From positions 1 through 64,000 of the forward strand of contig NZ_MOBR01000001.1 in assembly GCF_003732705.1 (NCBI RefSeq): a stretch of 64,000 nt of DNA, written 5' to 3'. The DNA is from Pseudomonas frederiksbergensis (GTDB taxonomy: Bacteria; Pseudomonadota; Gammaproteobacteria; Pseudomonadales; Pseudomonadaceae). The first letter of the stretch is position 1. Each line of letters starts with the position of its first letter. Both the position numbers and the translations under genes were made by a program. Below, in pieces: positions 35,194 to 44,527 of this stretch. A model generated the notes under the pieces. The model searched no databases, was not told the DNA's origin, and worked only from the letters and a program-made list of their open reading frames with translations.

Positions 35194-35286
35194 TCTTTTT
35201 CAAGCACCCAAACCGCTTTAGTTCGCGGGTTTTCTCAGGAGGGGGTGTTTCAGAAATGGACACTTGCGGCAGGGCGGGGAGCCCTG

Positions 35287-35811
35287 TCAGGCCATGAGCA
35301 AATGCTTCACAAGCTCGAATGCCGCGTCCTTGCGCTGTTGCCAGTCACCTTGCAGTACCTCAAAAGGCTGGCGGTGCAGCTCAAGCCATTCGCGGCTGGC
35401 CTGGAAAAAAGCCTGGCGTTGCGCCAGTTGCGGTTGGCAACGCTGCCCGTCGTCATGCCAGGCCACGGTTTCGGGGCTTAGCAGCAAATGCAGGTCGTAG
35501 CGGCGCGCCAGCAAGGCTTGCTCGATCCACGTCGGGCAAGCGCCAAACAACGTGCGACTCCACAGGATATTGCTCAACAGGTGCGTGTCGAGAATCAACA
35601 AGGGCGGCAGTTTGGCCCGTGCTTCATCTTCCCAGGCCAGTTGGCCGAGTGCGATGGATGGAATGTCGTCGTAGCGGGTGTCGCGGGCTTCGCTGTCGAT
35701 AAAGTGCCGAACGTACTCGCCCACCAACAGGCCGCCAAATCTGGCTTGAATCTCACTCGAAAGCCAGCTTTTGCCGCTGGATTCCGGGCCGGTGAGTACC
35801 AGTACTTTCAT
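35287..35811 (-). CDS. NadR-like nicotinamide-riboside kinase-type ATPase
   Basis: The protein is 174 residues from the ATG at 35811, whose ATGA overlaps the pnuC stop. A longer frame to 35838 lies inside pnuC and is unlikely. The P-loop is VLTGPESSGKSWLSSEI at its start. It matches the kinase domain of NadR (the AAA_28 type) without the HTH or NMN-adenylyltransferase parts. It likely phosphorylates nicotinamide riboside, imported by PnuC, to NMN. Confidence 0.85.
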   Translation of the reverse strand: MKVLVLTGPESSGKSWLSSEIQARFGGLLVGEYVRHFIDSEARDTRYDDIPSIALGQLAWEDEARAKLPPLLILDTHLLSNILWSRTLFGACPTWIEQALLARRYDLHLLLSPETVAWHDDGQRCQPQLAQRQAFFQASREWLELHRQPFEVLQGDWQQRKDAAFELVKHLLMA

Positions 35812-36371
35812 GCGTGCAGTGCCGGATCGGCCCGCCATTCACGCCAGCCTTGCACAGCAATCACGGTGAACAATCCGTAGAGGGTCGCGGTCAGGTACAG
35901 GCCTTTGTAGATGAACAGGCTGACGAAGATCACATCCAGGACGATCCACAATGGCCAACATTGCACGCGTTTTTGCGCCATCCATAACTGCGCCACCAGG
36001 CTGAAACCGGTCAGCGCGGCATCGAGCCAGGGCTGGGCGGCGTCGGTCCAGTGGGCCATGGCCGCGCCCAGCAGCAGACTGCCGATGGCGCCCGCCGCCA
36101 GCCCGAGCAGGATTGAACGCGCATCCAGTTCACTCACTTGCCGACCGTCATGGGCATCGCCCGCGCGAGTCCATTGCCACCAGCCATAGACTTGCAATGC
36201 GGCGTAGACCACCTGCAGCAACATGTCCGAATAGAGCTTCACTTCGAAGAAGATCCAGCTATAAAGCAGCACCATGACCAGGCCGATCGGCCAGCACCAG
36301 GGATTCTGTTTGACCGTCAACCAGACGGCAATGACGCCGAGGGCGGCGGCAAACAGTTCAAGCCCGGACAT
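35808..36371 (-). CDS. pnuC: Nicotinamide riboside transporter PnuC
   Basis: The protein is 187 residues with about seven transmembrane helices. The PnuC family motif YGWWQWTRAG is present, with the KQNPWCWPIGLVMVLLYS segment in the second helix. The start has AAGGTACC nearby. It imports nicotinamide riboside by facilitated diffusion, driven by trapping by the kinase encoded next. The ATGA overlap with that kinase gene shows translational coupling. Confidence 0.92.
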   Translation of the reverse strand: MSGLELFAAALGVIAVWLTVKQNPWCWPIGLVMVLLYSWIFFEVKLYSDMLLQVVYAALQVYGWWQWTRAGDAHDGRQVSELDARSILLGLAAGAIGSLLLGAAMAHWTDAAQPWLDAALTGFSLVAQLWMAQKRVQCWPLWIVLDVIFVSLFIYKGLYLTATLYGLFTVIAVQGWREWRADPALHA

Positions 36372-36436
36372 GGCGGTACCTTGGGGGAAGTCGAAGAGGG
36401 GGCGATTGTAGCGGCAGGACCGGCTAGCGCAAACCC

Positions 36437-36475
36437 ATGTAGCAGCTGCCGGGCAGCGCGAGGCAGCTGCTACAT
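36437..36475. repeat. Perfect 14-bp inverted repeat (TGTAGCAGCTGCC type)
   Basis: ATGTAGCAGCTGCC and GGCAGCTGCTACAT are separated by 11 bp. This is a separate palindromic repeat type in the genome. It lies between the 3' end of the chemoreceptor gene and the pnuC start and may act as a transcription or RNA-stability boundary. Confidence 0.7.
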
Positions 36476-36480
36476 ATCCA

Positions 36481-38115
36481 TTAAACGCGGAACTGCTTGA
36501 GCAACCCGTTCAATTGTTCGCTCAATTCCTTGAGATGCACACTGGCCAGACTCGACTGTTCTGCCGCCAATGCCGTGCTATGGGACAAACCGGCGGCCTG
36601 GGTGACGTTCTGGTTGATGTCTTCCACCACATGGGCTTGTTGCAGGGTGGCGCTGGCGATCGAAGCGTTCAACCCGTTGAGGTTGCGCAACGCCTGGCCG
36701 ATGGCGCTCAGGCTTGCGCCAGCCAGGCCGGCCTGTTCGATGGTCAATTGTGAAGCGCGGCTGCTGTCGCCGATCACCTTGACCGCCGCTTCGGAATGGT
36801 TTTGCAGGCGTTCGATCATCGCCTGGATTTCCGCCGTGGACTTCTGGGTACGCTGCGCCAACAGGCGCACTTCATCGGCCACCACCGCAAACCCGCGACC
36901 TTGCTCGCCGGCCCGAGCCGCTTCAATGGCCGCGTTGAGTGCCAACAGGTTGGTTTGTTCGGCAATCGAGCGGATCACTTCCAGGACGCTGCCGATCTGA
37001 GTGCTTTCGGCCGCCAGGGTGCGAATCACTTCGACCGCTTGATCAATGGTCCCGGAGAGTTTGTCGATCTGCTGCAAGCTGCCATCAATGTTGACCTGGC
37101 CTTGCTGGGCCTGAGACTCGGCATCGCGCATTTCGCTGGCGGCATGTTCGGCGTTCTTGGCCACATCCTGCACGCCGTAAGTCACTTCATTGATCGCGGT
37201 CGCCACCAGTTCCATTTGCTGGGACTGCTGCTGACTGCGTTGCTGGGCCTGCACAGCGTCGTTGCCCAAGTCGCTGGAGGACTGACCCAACGCGCTGGCA
37301 GACACTTGCAACTGGCTGATCACCAGACGCAGCTTGGCGGTAAAGGCATTGAAGTGGTGCGCCAGTTGCGTGACTTCGTCCTGACCGTGGGTATCGAGAC
37401 TGCGGGTCAGGTCGCTTTCGCCGCTGGCGATGTTGGCCATGGCGTTCACGGTTTCCTGCAACGGCCGCACGATGCTGCGGGCAATCATGATCACCAGCAG
37501 CGCCATGATCAGCGCAATCGCCACACCGATAAACGATGCTTCCCACACCTGACCGTAGAACTCGGCTTGCATGTCATCGATGTACACCCCGGAACCGATG
37601 ATCCAGCCCCACGGCTCAAACAGTTTGACATAGGAGGTTTTTTCCACCGGCGCACTGGCACCGGGTTTCGGCCAACGGTAATCGACCATGCCGGCGCCTT
37701 TGGCCTTGGCGATGACCACCATTTCGTTGAACAGCGCAAAACCATCCGGGTCGCGGATCGCCGACAGGTTCTGGCCTTCGAGTTTCGGATTCGCCGGGTG
37801 CATGATCATCACCGGCGTCAGGTCGTTGATCCAGAAGTAGTCGTTCTGGTCATAACGCAGGCCGCGAACCACGGTCAGCGCCTGTTTTTGCGCGGCCTCG
37901 CGGGTGAGGGTGCCGGCGGTTTCCAGGTCATGGTAGTAATTCAGAATGCCACTGGCGGTCTGCACCACATGCTGGGTTTTCTGCGCCTTGGCGTGGTACA
38001 GGTCATCGTGAATCTGTTTGAGCATCAGCATGCCCAACGTCAATAACATCACGATGGCCACGATCAAGATGAGCCACAAGCGTCGGCTGATCGACACACT
38101 GCGCAAGCTGTTCAT
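36481..38115 (-). CDS. Methyl-accepting chemotaxis protein with single-Cache sensor
   Basis: The protein is 544 residues from the ATG at 38115, with GGAG 10 nt upstream. Transmembrane helices lie at about 11-33 and 188-208. Between them is a periplasmic single-Cache_2 sensor ([19 protein letters not shown]). A HAMP domain follows ([19 protein letters not shown]), then the MCP signalling domain, whose hairpin tip is intact ([20 protein letters not shown]). It senses small ligands, often organic acids, and signals through CheA/CheW. The ligand cannot be assigned. It is transcribed alone. Confidence 0.92.
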   Translation of the reverse strand: MNSLRSVSISRRLWLILIVAIVMLLTLGMLMLKQIHDDLYHAKAQKTQHVVQTASGILNYYHDLETAGTLTREAAQKQALTVVRGLRYDQNDYFWINDLTPVMIMHPANPKLEGQNLSAIRDPDGFALFNEMVVIAKAKGAGMVDYRWPKPGASAPVEKTSYVKLFEPWGWIIGSGVYIDDMQAEFYGQVWEASFIGVAIALIMALLVIMIARSIVRPLQETVNAMANIASGESDLTRSLDTHGQDEVTQLAHHFNAFTAKLRLVISQLQVSASALGQSSSDLGNDAVQAQQRSQQQSQQMELVATAINEVTYGVQDVAKNAEHAASEMRDAESQAQQGQVNIDGSLQQIDKLSGTIDQAVEVIRTLAAESTQIGSVLEVIRSIAEQTNLLALNAAIEAARAGEQGRGFAVVADEVRLLAQRTQKSTAEIQAMIERLQNHSEAAVKVIGDSSRASQLTIEQAGLAGASLSAIGQALRNLNGLNASIASATLQQAHVVEDINQNVTQAAGLSHSTALAAEQSSLASVHLKELSEQLNGLLKQFRV

Positions 38116-38406
38116 AACGCTGTCACTCCAGATTCTTATTCTTGTCATAAACGACCGCCAGCATCCAACCACGCTTTGCCGGCCGGAACTATGCGACGCA
38201 AGTCCAATTACGCAGCGGCGTTAATCAGGCATCTCTGATAGGATTTCGGCCTCGCACGGGAAAACCTGAATCCAAGTTGATTTTTCACGGAATTTTTACC
38301 GTTTCGTGTAGATCCTGTGCGCGCGACTTCAGCTACGCTGACCGGCAGTGAACGTTCTAAAAAATATTAACGGGGCATGCCTTTCGCATCGCTTCTTGGG
38401 GGATTG

Positions 38407-39237
38407 ATGGATCTTTGGACCGCCTTTCAGGCACTGATTCTTGGCGTTGTAGAAGGGCTGACGGAGTTTTTGCCCATTTCGAGTACCGGACACCAGATTA
38501 TCGTCGCGGACTTGCTCAACTTCGGTGGCGAGCGCGCTATTGCGTTCAACATCATTATTCAGTTGGGCGCAATTTTGGCGGTGGTCTGGGAGTTTCGCCG
38601 CAAGATCCTCGATGTGGTGACTGGCTTGCCGACCCAACCGAGTGCACGTCGCTTCACCGCAAACCTGCTGATCGCCTTTATGCCAGCCGTGGTGCTGGGT
38701 GTGATCTTTTCCGACTTGATTCACGAATACCTGTTCAACCCGATTACGGTGGCAGCGGCGTTGGTGGTGGGCGGGATCATCATGTTGTGGGCCGAGAAGC
38801 GTCAGCATGAAGTGCATGCCGAAACGGTCGACGAAATCACTTGGAAAGATGCGCTGAAAGTCGGTTTCGCCCAGTGCCTGGCGATGATTCCGGGGACCTC
38901 GCGCTCCGGCTCGACGATCATCGGTGGCCTGCTGTTCGGGCTGTCGCGCAAGACCGCGACCGAGTTCTCGTTCTTCCTGGCCATGCCGACCATGGTGGCG
39001 GCGGCGGTGTATTCGGGGTTCAAGTACCGTCATTTGTTCGTGCCGGCAGACTTTCCGGTGTTCGCCGTGGGCTTCATCACTGCATTTATCTTCGCGATGA
39101 TCGCGGTCAAGGCGTTGCTCAAGTTCATCGCCAGCCACAGCTATGCGGCGTTTGCCTGGTATCGCATTGCGTTCGGTCTGGTGATCCTGGCGACCTGGCA
39201 GTTCGGTTGGGTTGACTGGGCCGCTGCCAAGCCATGA
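38407..39237 (+). CDS. uppP: Undecaprenyl-diphosphate phosphatase UppP
   Basis: The protein is 276 residues from the ATG at 38407, with a G-rich ribosome site. The upstream start at 38377 would add a poor N-terminus. Two signature motifs are intact: [17 protein letters not shown] and [13 protein letters not shown]. It recycles undecaprenyl pyrophosphate in the cell envelope and confers bacitracin tolerance. It overlaps the DUF1294 gene by 4 bp (ATGA). Confidence 0.94.
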   Translation: MDLWTAFQALILGVVEGLTEFLPISSTGHQIIVADLLNFGGERAIAFNIIIQLGAILAVVWEFRRKILDVVTGLPTQPSARRFTANLLIAFMPAVVLGVIFSDLIHEYLFNPITVAAALVVGGIIMLWAEKRQHEVHAETVDEITWKDALKVGFAQCLAMIPGTSRSGSTIIGGLLFGLSRKTATEFSFFLAMPTMVAAAVYSGFKYRHLFVPADFPVFAVGFITAFIFAMIAVKALLKFIASHSYAAFAWYRIAFGLVILATWQFGWVDWAAAKP

Positions 39238-39662
39238 GTGACTCCGGCGCGCGGTACAACCCCGGACGCCCGTCCGGTGGGCAGATCCAGCAGCCTCGCT
39301 TGAAGCTGCTGGTGTTCGTCGCCCTCTGCGCGCTGCCACTGTATGGCTCGCTGGCGTTGTGGCTGCGCGCGGTTTCGGTGATTCCGCTGGCGGCCTACGG
39401 CCTGGTCAGTGTGGTGGCGTTTTTCCTGTACTGGGCTGACAAGCGCAAGGCCCGCGCCGACACCTGGCGCACCCCGGAAAACGTCCTGCACGCGGTGGAA
39501 CTGGCCGGTGGCTGGCCGGGTGCGTTGTTGGCCCAGCAAGTGTTTCGACACAAGACCCGCAAAGTCTCGTTTCAACTGGTGTTCTGGCTCATCGTGTTGT
39601 TGCATCAGGTGTTCTGGATCGACCAGTTGTTCCTTGGCGCGCATTTGCTGGCGTTCTTCTAA
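39234..39662 (+). CDS. DUF1294 membrane protein
   Basis: The protein is 142 residues with four hydrophobic segments. The second half carries the DUF1294 signature, [20 protein letters not shown], then [19 protein letters not shown]. It has no N-terminal cold-shock domain, unlike some family members. It starts inside the uppP stop (ATGA) and its stop overlaps the convergent YjbR gene by four bases. Function unknown; cotranscription with uppP suggests an envelope role. Confidence 0.85.
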   Translation: MSDSGARYNPGRPSGGQIQQPRLKLLVFVALCALPLYGSLALWLRAVSVIPLAAYGLVSVVAFFLYWADKRKARADTWRTPENVLHAVELAGGWPGALLAQQVFRHKTRKVSFQLVFWLIVLLHQVFWIDQLFLGAHLLAFF

Positions 39663-40018
39663 AGAAGCAATCCGACCTGGGTGCGCTTGGGCAATTTGCT
39701 CACCACCAGTTGGTGGGAGCGTTGCAGCAAGGCTTGCAGTTCTTCGGCGCCCAGCGGGTAGGGCACCTGCATGATGATCCATTGCGCCCGGGCCAGGTAC
39801 GGCGCCGGGTGAATGCCCGGGCGGTCGCAATGACCGAGAAACAAGTCCTTGTCGACCTTGAACGCCAGGGAATCGCCCCGCAGGTTCTGTAGCGCGAACA
39901 TCTTGTTGCCGGCAATCGAAAACACCCGCACGCCACCCCATTTGTAGTCTTCCCGGGCACCGGGCAGCCCCAGGCAAAATTGTGCGACGTCCGCTTCGCT
40001 CATGCGTCCAGCCTTCAT
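39659..40018 (-). CDS. MmcQ/YjbR-family protein
   Basis: The protein is 119 residues from the ATG at 40018, whose ATGA overlaps the LysR stop. A later ATG at 40003 is an alternative. It has the YjbR double-wing fold pattern, with LPGAREDYKWGGVRVFSIAG near the start and the RSHQLVVSKLPKR end. Homologues are DNA-binding-like or of unknown role. The four-base overlap with the LysR gene implies coupled translation. Confidence 0.82.
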   Translation of the reverse strand: MKAGRMSEADVAQFCLGLPGAREDYKWGGVRVFSIAGNKMFALQNLRGDSLAFKVDKDLFLGHCDRPGIHPAPYLARAQWIIMQVPYPLGAEELQALLQRSHQLVVSKLPKRTQVGLLL

Positions 40019-40923
40019 ATCAATCGGTCCCCACAAGCATTGAATGATTCGATCAAATGGTCGAGCCAGGCGCGCACCGCCGGCATTACCCCGCGTCGAT
40101 GAGGGTAGACCGCTTGCAGCCAGCCGCCAGGCAATGCCCAGTCCGGCAATAACTGGATCAGCGAGCCGTCGGCGATTTCCTGTTCGCAATACATCATCGG
40201 CAGCACCGTAAAGCCCTGGCCGGCGAGGGCGCAGGCCCGGCGCACAATAAAGTCGTCGATGCCCAGCCGTGCCTCCAGCGCCAGATCATGGCTTTTGCCC
40301 TGTTGATCGAGCATGCGGATATGCACCATGCGGTCGGGCTCCAGGGCGCCGAGTACCGGCAAGCCCTTGAGGTCTTCCAGGTGATTGATCTCGCGACCGT
40401 GCAGGAAGGCAGGACTGGCAACCATCAGTGTTTGCGCCTGACGCAGGCGTCGGGTGACCAGCAACGGATCTTCATCCCCCAATTCACGGACGCGCAGGGC
40501 GACATCGACGCCTTCGGTGACCAGATCGACCCGACGGTTGACCAGCATGACCTCCAGCTGGACCTGCGGGTATTTCTCGAGAAAGTCGCTGATGATCGTC
40601 GGCAACATCTGATTGGCCAAACCCACCGGACAGGACACCCTGAGTCGGCCTCGGGGTTCACTGGACATGCTGGCCACCGCTTCGTCAGCCATCTCGGCCT
40701 CCAGCAGCATCGCCTGACAGTGGCGCAGATAACGTTCACCGACGGCGGTCAGCTTGAGTTGGCGGGTGGTGCGTTGCAGCAGACGCGCGCCCAGGCGTTC
40801 TTCCAGCTCGGCGATGCGCCGCGACAGCCGCGACTTGGGAATCCCCAGCAACCGCCCAGCCGCCGCGAAACCACCGGCTTCGACGACTTTGGCGAAATAG
40901 TAGAGGTCGTTCAGGTCTTGCAT
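40015..40923 (-). CDS. LysR-family transcriptional regulator
   Basis: The protein is 302 residues. The HTH is DLYYFAKVVEAGGFAAAGRL, then IPKSRLSRRIAELEERLG, of the CrgA/DhcR-like subgroup. A ligand-binding domain follows. It is divergent from the azoreductase gene across 130 bp and probably regulates it in response to quinones or electrophiles, as is common for LysR-azoR pairs; the ligand is inferred only from the context. Confidence 0.88.
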   Translation of the reverse strand: MQDLNDLYYFAKVVEAGGFAAAGRLLGIPKSRLSRRIAELEERLGARLLQRTTRQLKLTAVGERYLRHCQAMLLEAEMADEAVASMSSEPRGRLRVSCPVGLANQMLPTIISDFLEKYPQVQLEVMLVNRRVDLVTEGVDVALRVRELGDEDPLLVTRRLRQAQTLMVASPAFLHGREINHLEDLKGLPVLGALEPDRMVHIRMLDQQGKSHDLALEARLGIDDFIVRRACALAGQGFTVLPMMYCEQEIADGSLIQLLPDWALPGGWLQAVYPHRRGVMPAVRAWLDHLIESFNACGDRLI

Positions 40924-41054
40924 GATTTGAAACTCGACTGTTCTATCAGTGAGACGAACTATCGCATTGTTGCGGGCTAATCAGCTATTAGATTCATCTG
41001 TAGGATCCTCTCCATCAGATCGCCCGGTGGCGATCCTCACCTGGAGATCCTTCT

Positions 41055-41666
41055 ATGAAACTGTTGCATATCGATTCGAGCATTTTGGGTGACAACTCCG
41101 CTTCCCGTCAGTTGAGCGGCGAAGTGGTCAAAGCCTGGCAAGCCGCTGACGCTTCGGCCGTCGTGACTTACCGTGACCTGGCCGCTGATGCCATCAGCCA
41201 TTTCTCCGCCACGACCCTGGTCGCTGCCGGCACCACCGCTGAGCTGCGCAACGCCGCGCAACAGCACGAAGCCGAACTGAGCGCTTCGACCCTGGCTGAA
41301 TTCATCGCAGCTGACGCCATCGTGATTGCCGCGCCAATGTACAACTTCACCATCCCGACCCAACTCAAGGCCTGGATCGACCGCATCGCCGTTGCCGGCC
41401 AGACTTTCCGCTACACCGAAGCCGGCCCTGAAGGCCTGTGCGGTGGCAAGAAACTGGTGATCGTTTCGACTTCGGGTGGCCTCCACGTAGGTCAGGCAAC
41501 CGGCGTTGCCCACGAAGACTACTTGAAGGTTCTGTTCGGTTTCCTGGGCATCACTGATATTGAGTTCGTTCGCGCCCATGGCCTGGCTTACGGTGACGAA
41601 GTGCGCACCAAAGCCCTGACCGATGCCCACACGCAAATCAGCGAGCAATTGTTCGCCGCTGCGTAA
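41055..41666 (+). CDS. azoR: FMN-dependent NADH-azoreductase
   Basis: The enzyme is 203 residues with a flavodoxin-like fold. Conserved segments include the N-terminal [17 protein letters not shown] and [18 protein letters not shown], with STSGGLHVG near the FMN. It reduces azo compounds and quinones to hydroquinones, a protective two-electron reduction. The start has a GGAGATCC site. A strong terminator follows at 41720-41767. Confidence 0.93.
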   Translation: MKLLHIDSSILGDNSASRQLSGEVVKAWQAADASAVVTYRDLAADAISHFSATTLVAAGTTAELRNAAQQHEAELSASTLAEFIAADAIVIAAPMYNFTIPTQLKAWIDRIAVAGQTFRYTEAGPEGLCGGKKLVIVSTSGGLHVGQATGVAHEDYLKVLFGFLGITDIEFVRAHGLAYGDEVRTKALTDAHTQISEQLFAAA

Positions 41667-41719
41667 TGCTTTCGTAAGCGTTGCGTAAAGAATTCTAAAC
41701 AGCTCAGGCAATACCTGAA

Positions 41720-41767
41720 AAACTCTGTATTCTGATCATGGTAATGATCAGTTACAGAGTTTTTTTG
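41720..41767 (+). terminator. Rho-independent terminator of azoR
   Basis: The long stem ACTCTGTA...TACAGAGT encloses a nested perfect stem CTGATCAT-ggta-ATGATCAG, followed by at least seven Ts. It lies 53 bp after the azoR stop. Confidence 0.92.
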
Positions 41768-41930
41768 TTTTTGATGGCTTTTCATGTTGTGGCCCAGGTT
41801 ATGCAGTCGAGGGTTTAACGTCCCCGTTGCGCAACGACCTTGGTGGCCGCAAACACTGGCACAAGGCCGCGTCCTCCGCCTGGCGGAGTACTACGGGCTT
41901 TTCAGTCAAGTAACAAAGGTAGGGCATCCC

Positions 41931-42968
41931 ATGGTGCGTCTTTGTGCAACGTTACTGATATGCCTGCTCAGCAGCCTGATTTCAGTGCACGCTGCGCCCG
42001 GCCTGCATGCGCACTGGAGCGTCGGTTATCACGAGATGACGTTCCTCGATCCGCTGGATTTGCAGCCGATGCGTGCCATCGCCTTTTATCCGTCCAGCGA
42101 CAAGGATCGCACCAGCAAACTTGAGGGCTACACCGTCGAAGCGGGTGAAGACGCCCGGGTCGCCATCGGCCGTTTTCCGATGTTGATGCTGTCCCACGGC
42201 AACGTCGGCACTCCGCTGGCCTTGCACGATCTTGCCACCTCGCTGGCCCGTAAGGGTTTTGTAGTGGTCGCGGTGATCCATCCCGGTGACAACTCCAAGG
42301 ATCACAGCCGTCTCGGCACGTTGAGCAACCTGTACGGTCGTCCCCTGCAAATTTCCGAAGCGATTACCGCCACCTTGGGCGATGCGATGCTGGCGCCTTT
42401 CGTCAATGCCGATCAAGTCGGGGTGATTGGCTACTCGGCGGGTGGCGAGACGGCGTTGATCCTGTCCGGCGCCACGCCTGATCTGGATCGCCTGCGCCGC
42501 TATTGCCAGGAGCGCCCGGATGACCGCGACGCCTGCAACACTCAGGGCGAGCTGATTGTCGATCGTGACGATTTGCAGCCAGTGGCCGACCCGCGGGTTC
42601 ATGCCTTGCTGCTGATGGCGCCGCTGAGTCTGAAGTTCGGCCGCCATACCCTGGCGGATGTGCATGTGCCGGTGCTGCTTTACAGCGGTGACGGCGACAA
42701 ACTGGTGGCGTTCGACAAAAACGCCGCAGCGCTGGCGCGCAAACTGCCGATCGCGCCGGACTTCAAGTTACTGGCCGGGGCAGGGCACTTCGTGTTCATG
42801 GCGCCTTGCAATGAAGAACAGATCATCGCCATGCCGGCGCTGTGCACCGATGCGGATGGTGTCGATCGTGAAGACATCCACCGCAACCTGATCTCCGAAG
42901 CGGGGCGGTTCTTCTCCCACGCCTTGGGCAAACCGAGTCGGGCGGGGATGCAAACCGCTGATCAATAA
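41931..42968 (+). CDS. Secreted alpha/beta hydrolase (dienelactone hydrolase/PAF-AH-like)
   Basis: The protein is 345 residues from the ATG at 41931, with AAAGGTAGGG upstream. The longer frame from 41784 covers the azoR terminator region. A signal peptide (LLICLLSSLISVHA) leads to an alpha/beta hydrolase. The nucleophile Ser is in IGYSAGGETALIL, the catalytic Asp in LYSGDGDKLVA, and the His in LLAGAGHFVF. Cysteines around RRYCQERPDDRDACN likely form a disulfide. Substrate unknown. Confidence 0.85.
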   Translation: MVRLCATLLICLLSSLISVHAAPGLHAHWSVGYHEMTFLDPLDLQPMRAIAFYPSSDKDRTSKLEGYTVEAGEDARVAIGRFPMLMLSHGNVGTPLALHDLATSLARKGFVVVAVIHPGDNSKDHSRLGTLSNLYGRPLQISEAITATLGDAMLAPFVNADQVGVIGYSAGGETALILSGATPDLDRLRRYCQERPDDRDACNTQGELIVDRDDLQPVADPRVHALLLMAPLSLKFGRHTLADVHVPVLLYSGDGDKLVAFDKNAAALARKLPIAPDFKLLAGAGHFVFMAPCNEEQIIAMPALCTDADGVDREDIHRNLISEAGRFFSHALGKPSRAGMQTADQ

Positions 42969-42984
42969 GACTGACGCAACCCCT

Positions 42985-43052
42985 TGTAGGAGCAAAGCTT
43001 GCTCGCGATAGCGATCTCACGGACGCCATCGCGGGCAAGCCTTGCTCCTACA
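42985..43052. repeat. REP variant doublet
   Basis: GTAGGAGCAAAGCTTGCTCG and CGGGCAAGCCTTGCTCCTAC flank AGCGATCTCACGGACGCCAT. It is the same variant as at position 1 and lies between the convergent hydrolase and MFS genes. Confidence 0.8.
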
Positions 43053-43065
43053 GATATCGCGTCTA

Positions 43066-44253
43066 TCAGGCCATTGCGCGGCGTTTCAGCATTAATGTCA
43101 GCCCCAACCCGGTCACCGATAACAACGCCGCACTAAAGAAAATCCACGAATACCCCAAGTTCAACGCCACCGCGCCCATCAGCGGTCCGGCAATCGCCAG
43201 TGCCAGATCGAAAAACACCGCATAAGCACTCAGCCCCGCGCCGCGACTGGAGTTGGGCACCTGCTTGATCGCCTCGACCCCCAGCGCCGGATACACCAGC
43301 GACAGGCCAAACCCGGTGAGCCCGGCGCCGATCAACGCATAACCGGTGGACGGCGCCAGCCACAGCAGCACCAGGCCCATGGTCTCGATCGTCATGCAGG
43401 CGATGGCGGAGGTGAAGCCGCCAAAACGGCTGATGGCAGAAATGAATAACAGCCGCGACAGAATGAAACACACCCCGAATACCGTCAGGCAATAGGCGGC
43501 GCCGGTCCAGCCACGGTTGAGGTAATACAAGGTAATAAACGTGGTCAGGGTGCCATAGCCGATGGACGCCAGGCTCAGGCTCGCGCCAAACGGGGCAATA
43601 CGCCCGAACACGTTCCAGAACGGCAGGCGTTCCCCGCGAATCACCGGCACCGACGGTTTGTTGCGGATCAACAGCAACGCCCCCAGCGCCAGCACTGACA
43701 GGACAACCCCCAGGCTTTCAAAGCCGTACTCGGCGACCATCACCACCCCTAGCGGTGCGCCGATGGCGATGGCGCCGTAAGAGGCGATGCCGTTCCAGGA
43801 AATCGAACGCGCGGTATGTTCGGCGCCGACCTGGCCCATGCACCAACTGATGGTGCCGACGCCGATCAAGCCTTGGGCGATCCCCAACAACAGCCGGCCG
43901 GCGATCAGGATCAACAGACTCAGCAACGGAAAGCTTTGCAGCAAGGTCGAGAGCAAGGTCAGAAGACCGCTCAACACAATCCCCGACAGGCCGTAGACAA
44001 TCGCCCGCTTGGTGCCGACGCTGTCCGACATGCGCCCGGCCATCGGGCGGCTGAGCAGAGTGGCCAGGTATTGGCAGCCGATGGTCAGCCCCGCGATGAT
44101 CGCGCTGAAACCCAGCTGTTCGTGGACATACCCCGGAATCACCGCAATCGGCAGGCCGATGCAGAGGAAGGCAATAAAGGTATAAAAAACGATGGAGACG
44201 ATCTGCAGTGTGATCGCCATGGAGCTTTGCGGGGGCAGTTGCTGCGCAGACAT
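43066..44253 (-). CDS. MFS transporter (YhhS-like)
   Basis: The protein is 395 residues from the ATG at 44253 (alternative upstream ATGs would add a low-complexity prefix). It has 12 transmembrane segments of the major facilitator superfamily. The loop 2-3 motif is GRMSDSVGTKRAI and a second-half equivalent is GLSLVYPALGVEAI. It resembles the YhhS/YfcJ arabinose-efflux-like group. The substrate is unknown. It converges with the hydrolase gene. Confidence 0.88.
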   Translation of the reverse strand: MSAQQLPPQSSMAITLQIVSIVFYTFIAFLCIGLPIAVIPGYVHEQLGFSAIIAGLTIGCQYLATLLSRPMAGRMSDSVGTKRAIVYGLSGIVLSGLLTLLSTLLQSFPLLSLLILIAGRLLLGIAQGLIGVGTISWCMGQVGAEHTARSISWNGIASYGAIAIGAPLGVVMVAEYGFESLGVVLSVLALGALLLIRNKPSVPVIRGERLPFWNVFGRIAPFGASLSLASIGYGTLTTFITLYYLNRGWTGAAYCLTVFGVCFILSRLLFISAISRFGGFTSAIACMTIETMGLVLLWLAPSTGYALIGAGLTGFGLSLVYPALGVEAIKQVPNSSRGAGLSAYAVFFDLALAIAGPLMGAVALNLGYSWIFFSAALLSVTGLGLTLMLKRRAMA

Positions 44254-44343
44254 GAAGGGCTCGTTCGCGGGCGGCGGTGGGAGACCTGCATCATGGCGTG
44301 GGCTGGGAATAAAAGGAAGCAGGCTAACTATATTCTCAACGCA

Positions 44344-44448
44344 GATCGTTCCCATGCTCCGCGTGGGAATGCAGCCCGGGACGCTCCGCGTCCCATTGGA
44401 ACGCGGAGCGTCCCTTGAGGCATTCCCACGCAGAGCGTGGGAACGATC
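44344..44448. repeat. 105-bp GATCGTTCCCACGC palindromic element, copy 3
   Basis: It matches copy 2 closely, with GGGACGCTCCGCGTCCCATT and GGAACGCGGAGCGTCCCTTG in the centre, and outer arms GATCGTTCCCATGC and GCGTGGGAACGATC. Confidence 0.85.
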
Positions 44449-44465
44449 AAAAGCCCGAACGCAAA

Positions 44466-44494
44466 AAGCCCCGTCACCAGGACAGGGCTTTTAC
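44466..44494 (-). terminator. Terminator downstream of ybiT
   Basis: AAAAAGCCCCGTCACCAGGA followed by CAGGGCTTTT forms an AAAAGCCC...GGGCTTTT hairpin with a T run for the minus strand. It lies 33 bp beyond the ybiT stop. Confidence 0.75.
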
Positions 44495-44527
44495 TTGCCG
44501 CTTGCAGCTTGAAACTAATCGCTGCCC

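Larger units (their letters stand above)
34958..35286. other. fap operon upstream regulatory region
   Basis: This 329-bp gap separates fapA from the NadR-like gene. It contains the -24/-12 promoter (35014-35029), a 12-bp palindrome CGAAAATTTTCG at 35063-35074, and a long imperfect inverted repeat, AACTGTGTAACGCCACTGA at 35088-35106 and TCAGTGGCGTAACAGTT at 35177-35193. The remainder shows no gene. Confidence 0.65.

Noticed and set aside
36372..36480. A riboswitch before pnuC
   Set aside because: The only structure is the 14-bp inverted repeat. I could not identify an NAD- or other ligand-binding motif.
36796..38046. 416-residue open frame antisense to the chemoreceptor
   Set aside because: It has no recognisable domain and is explained by the codon structure of the MCP gene.
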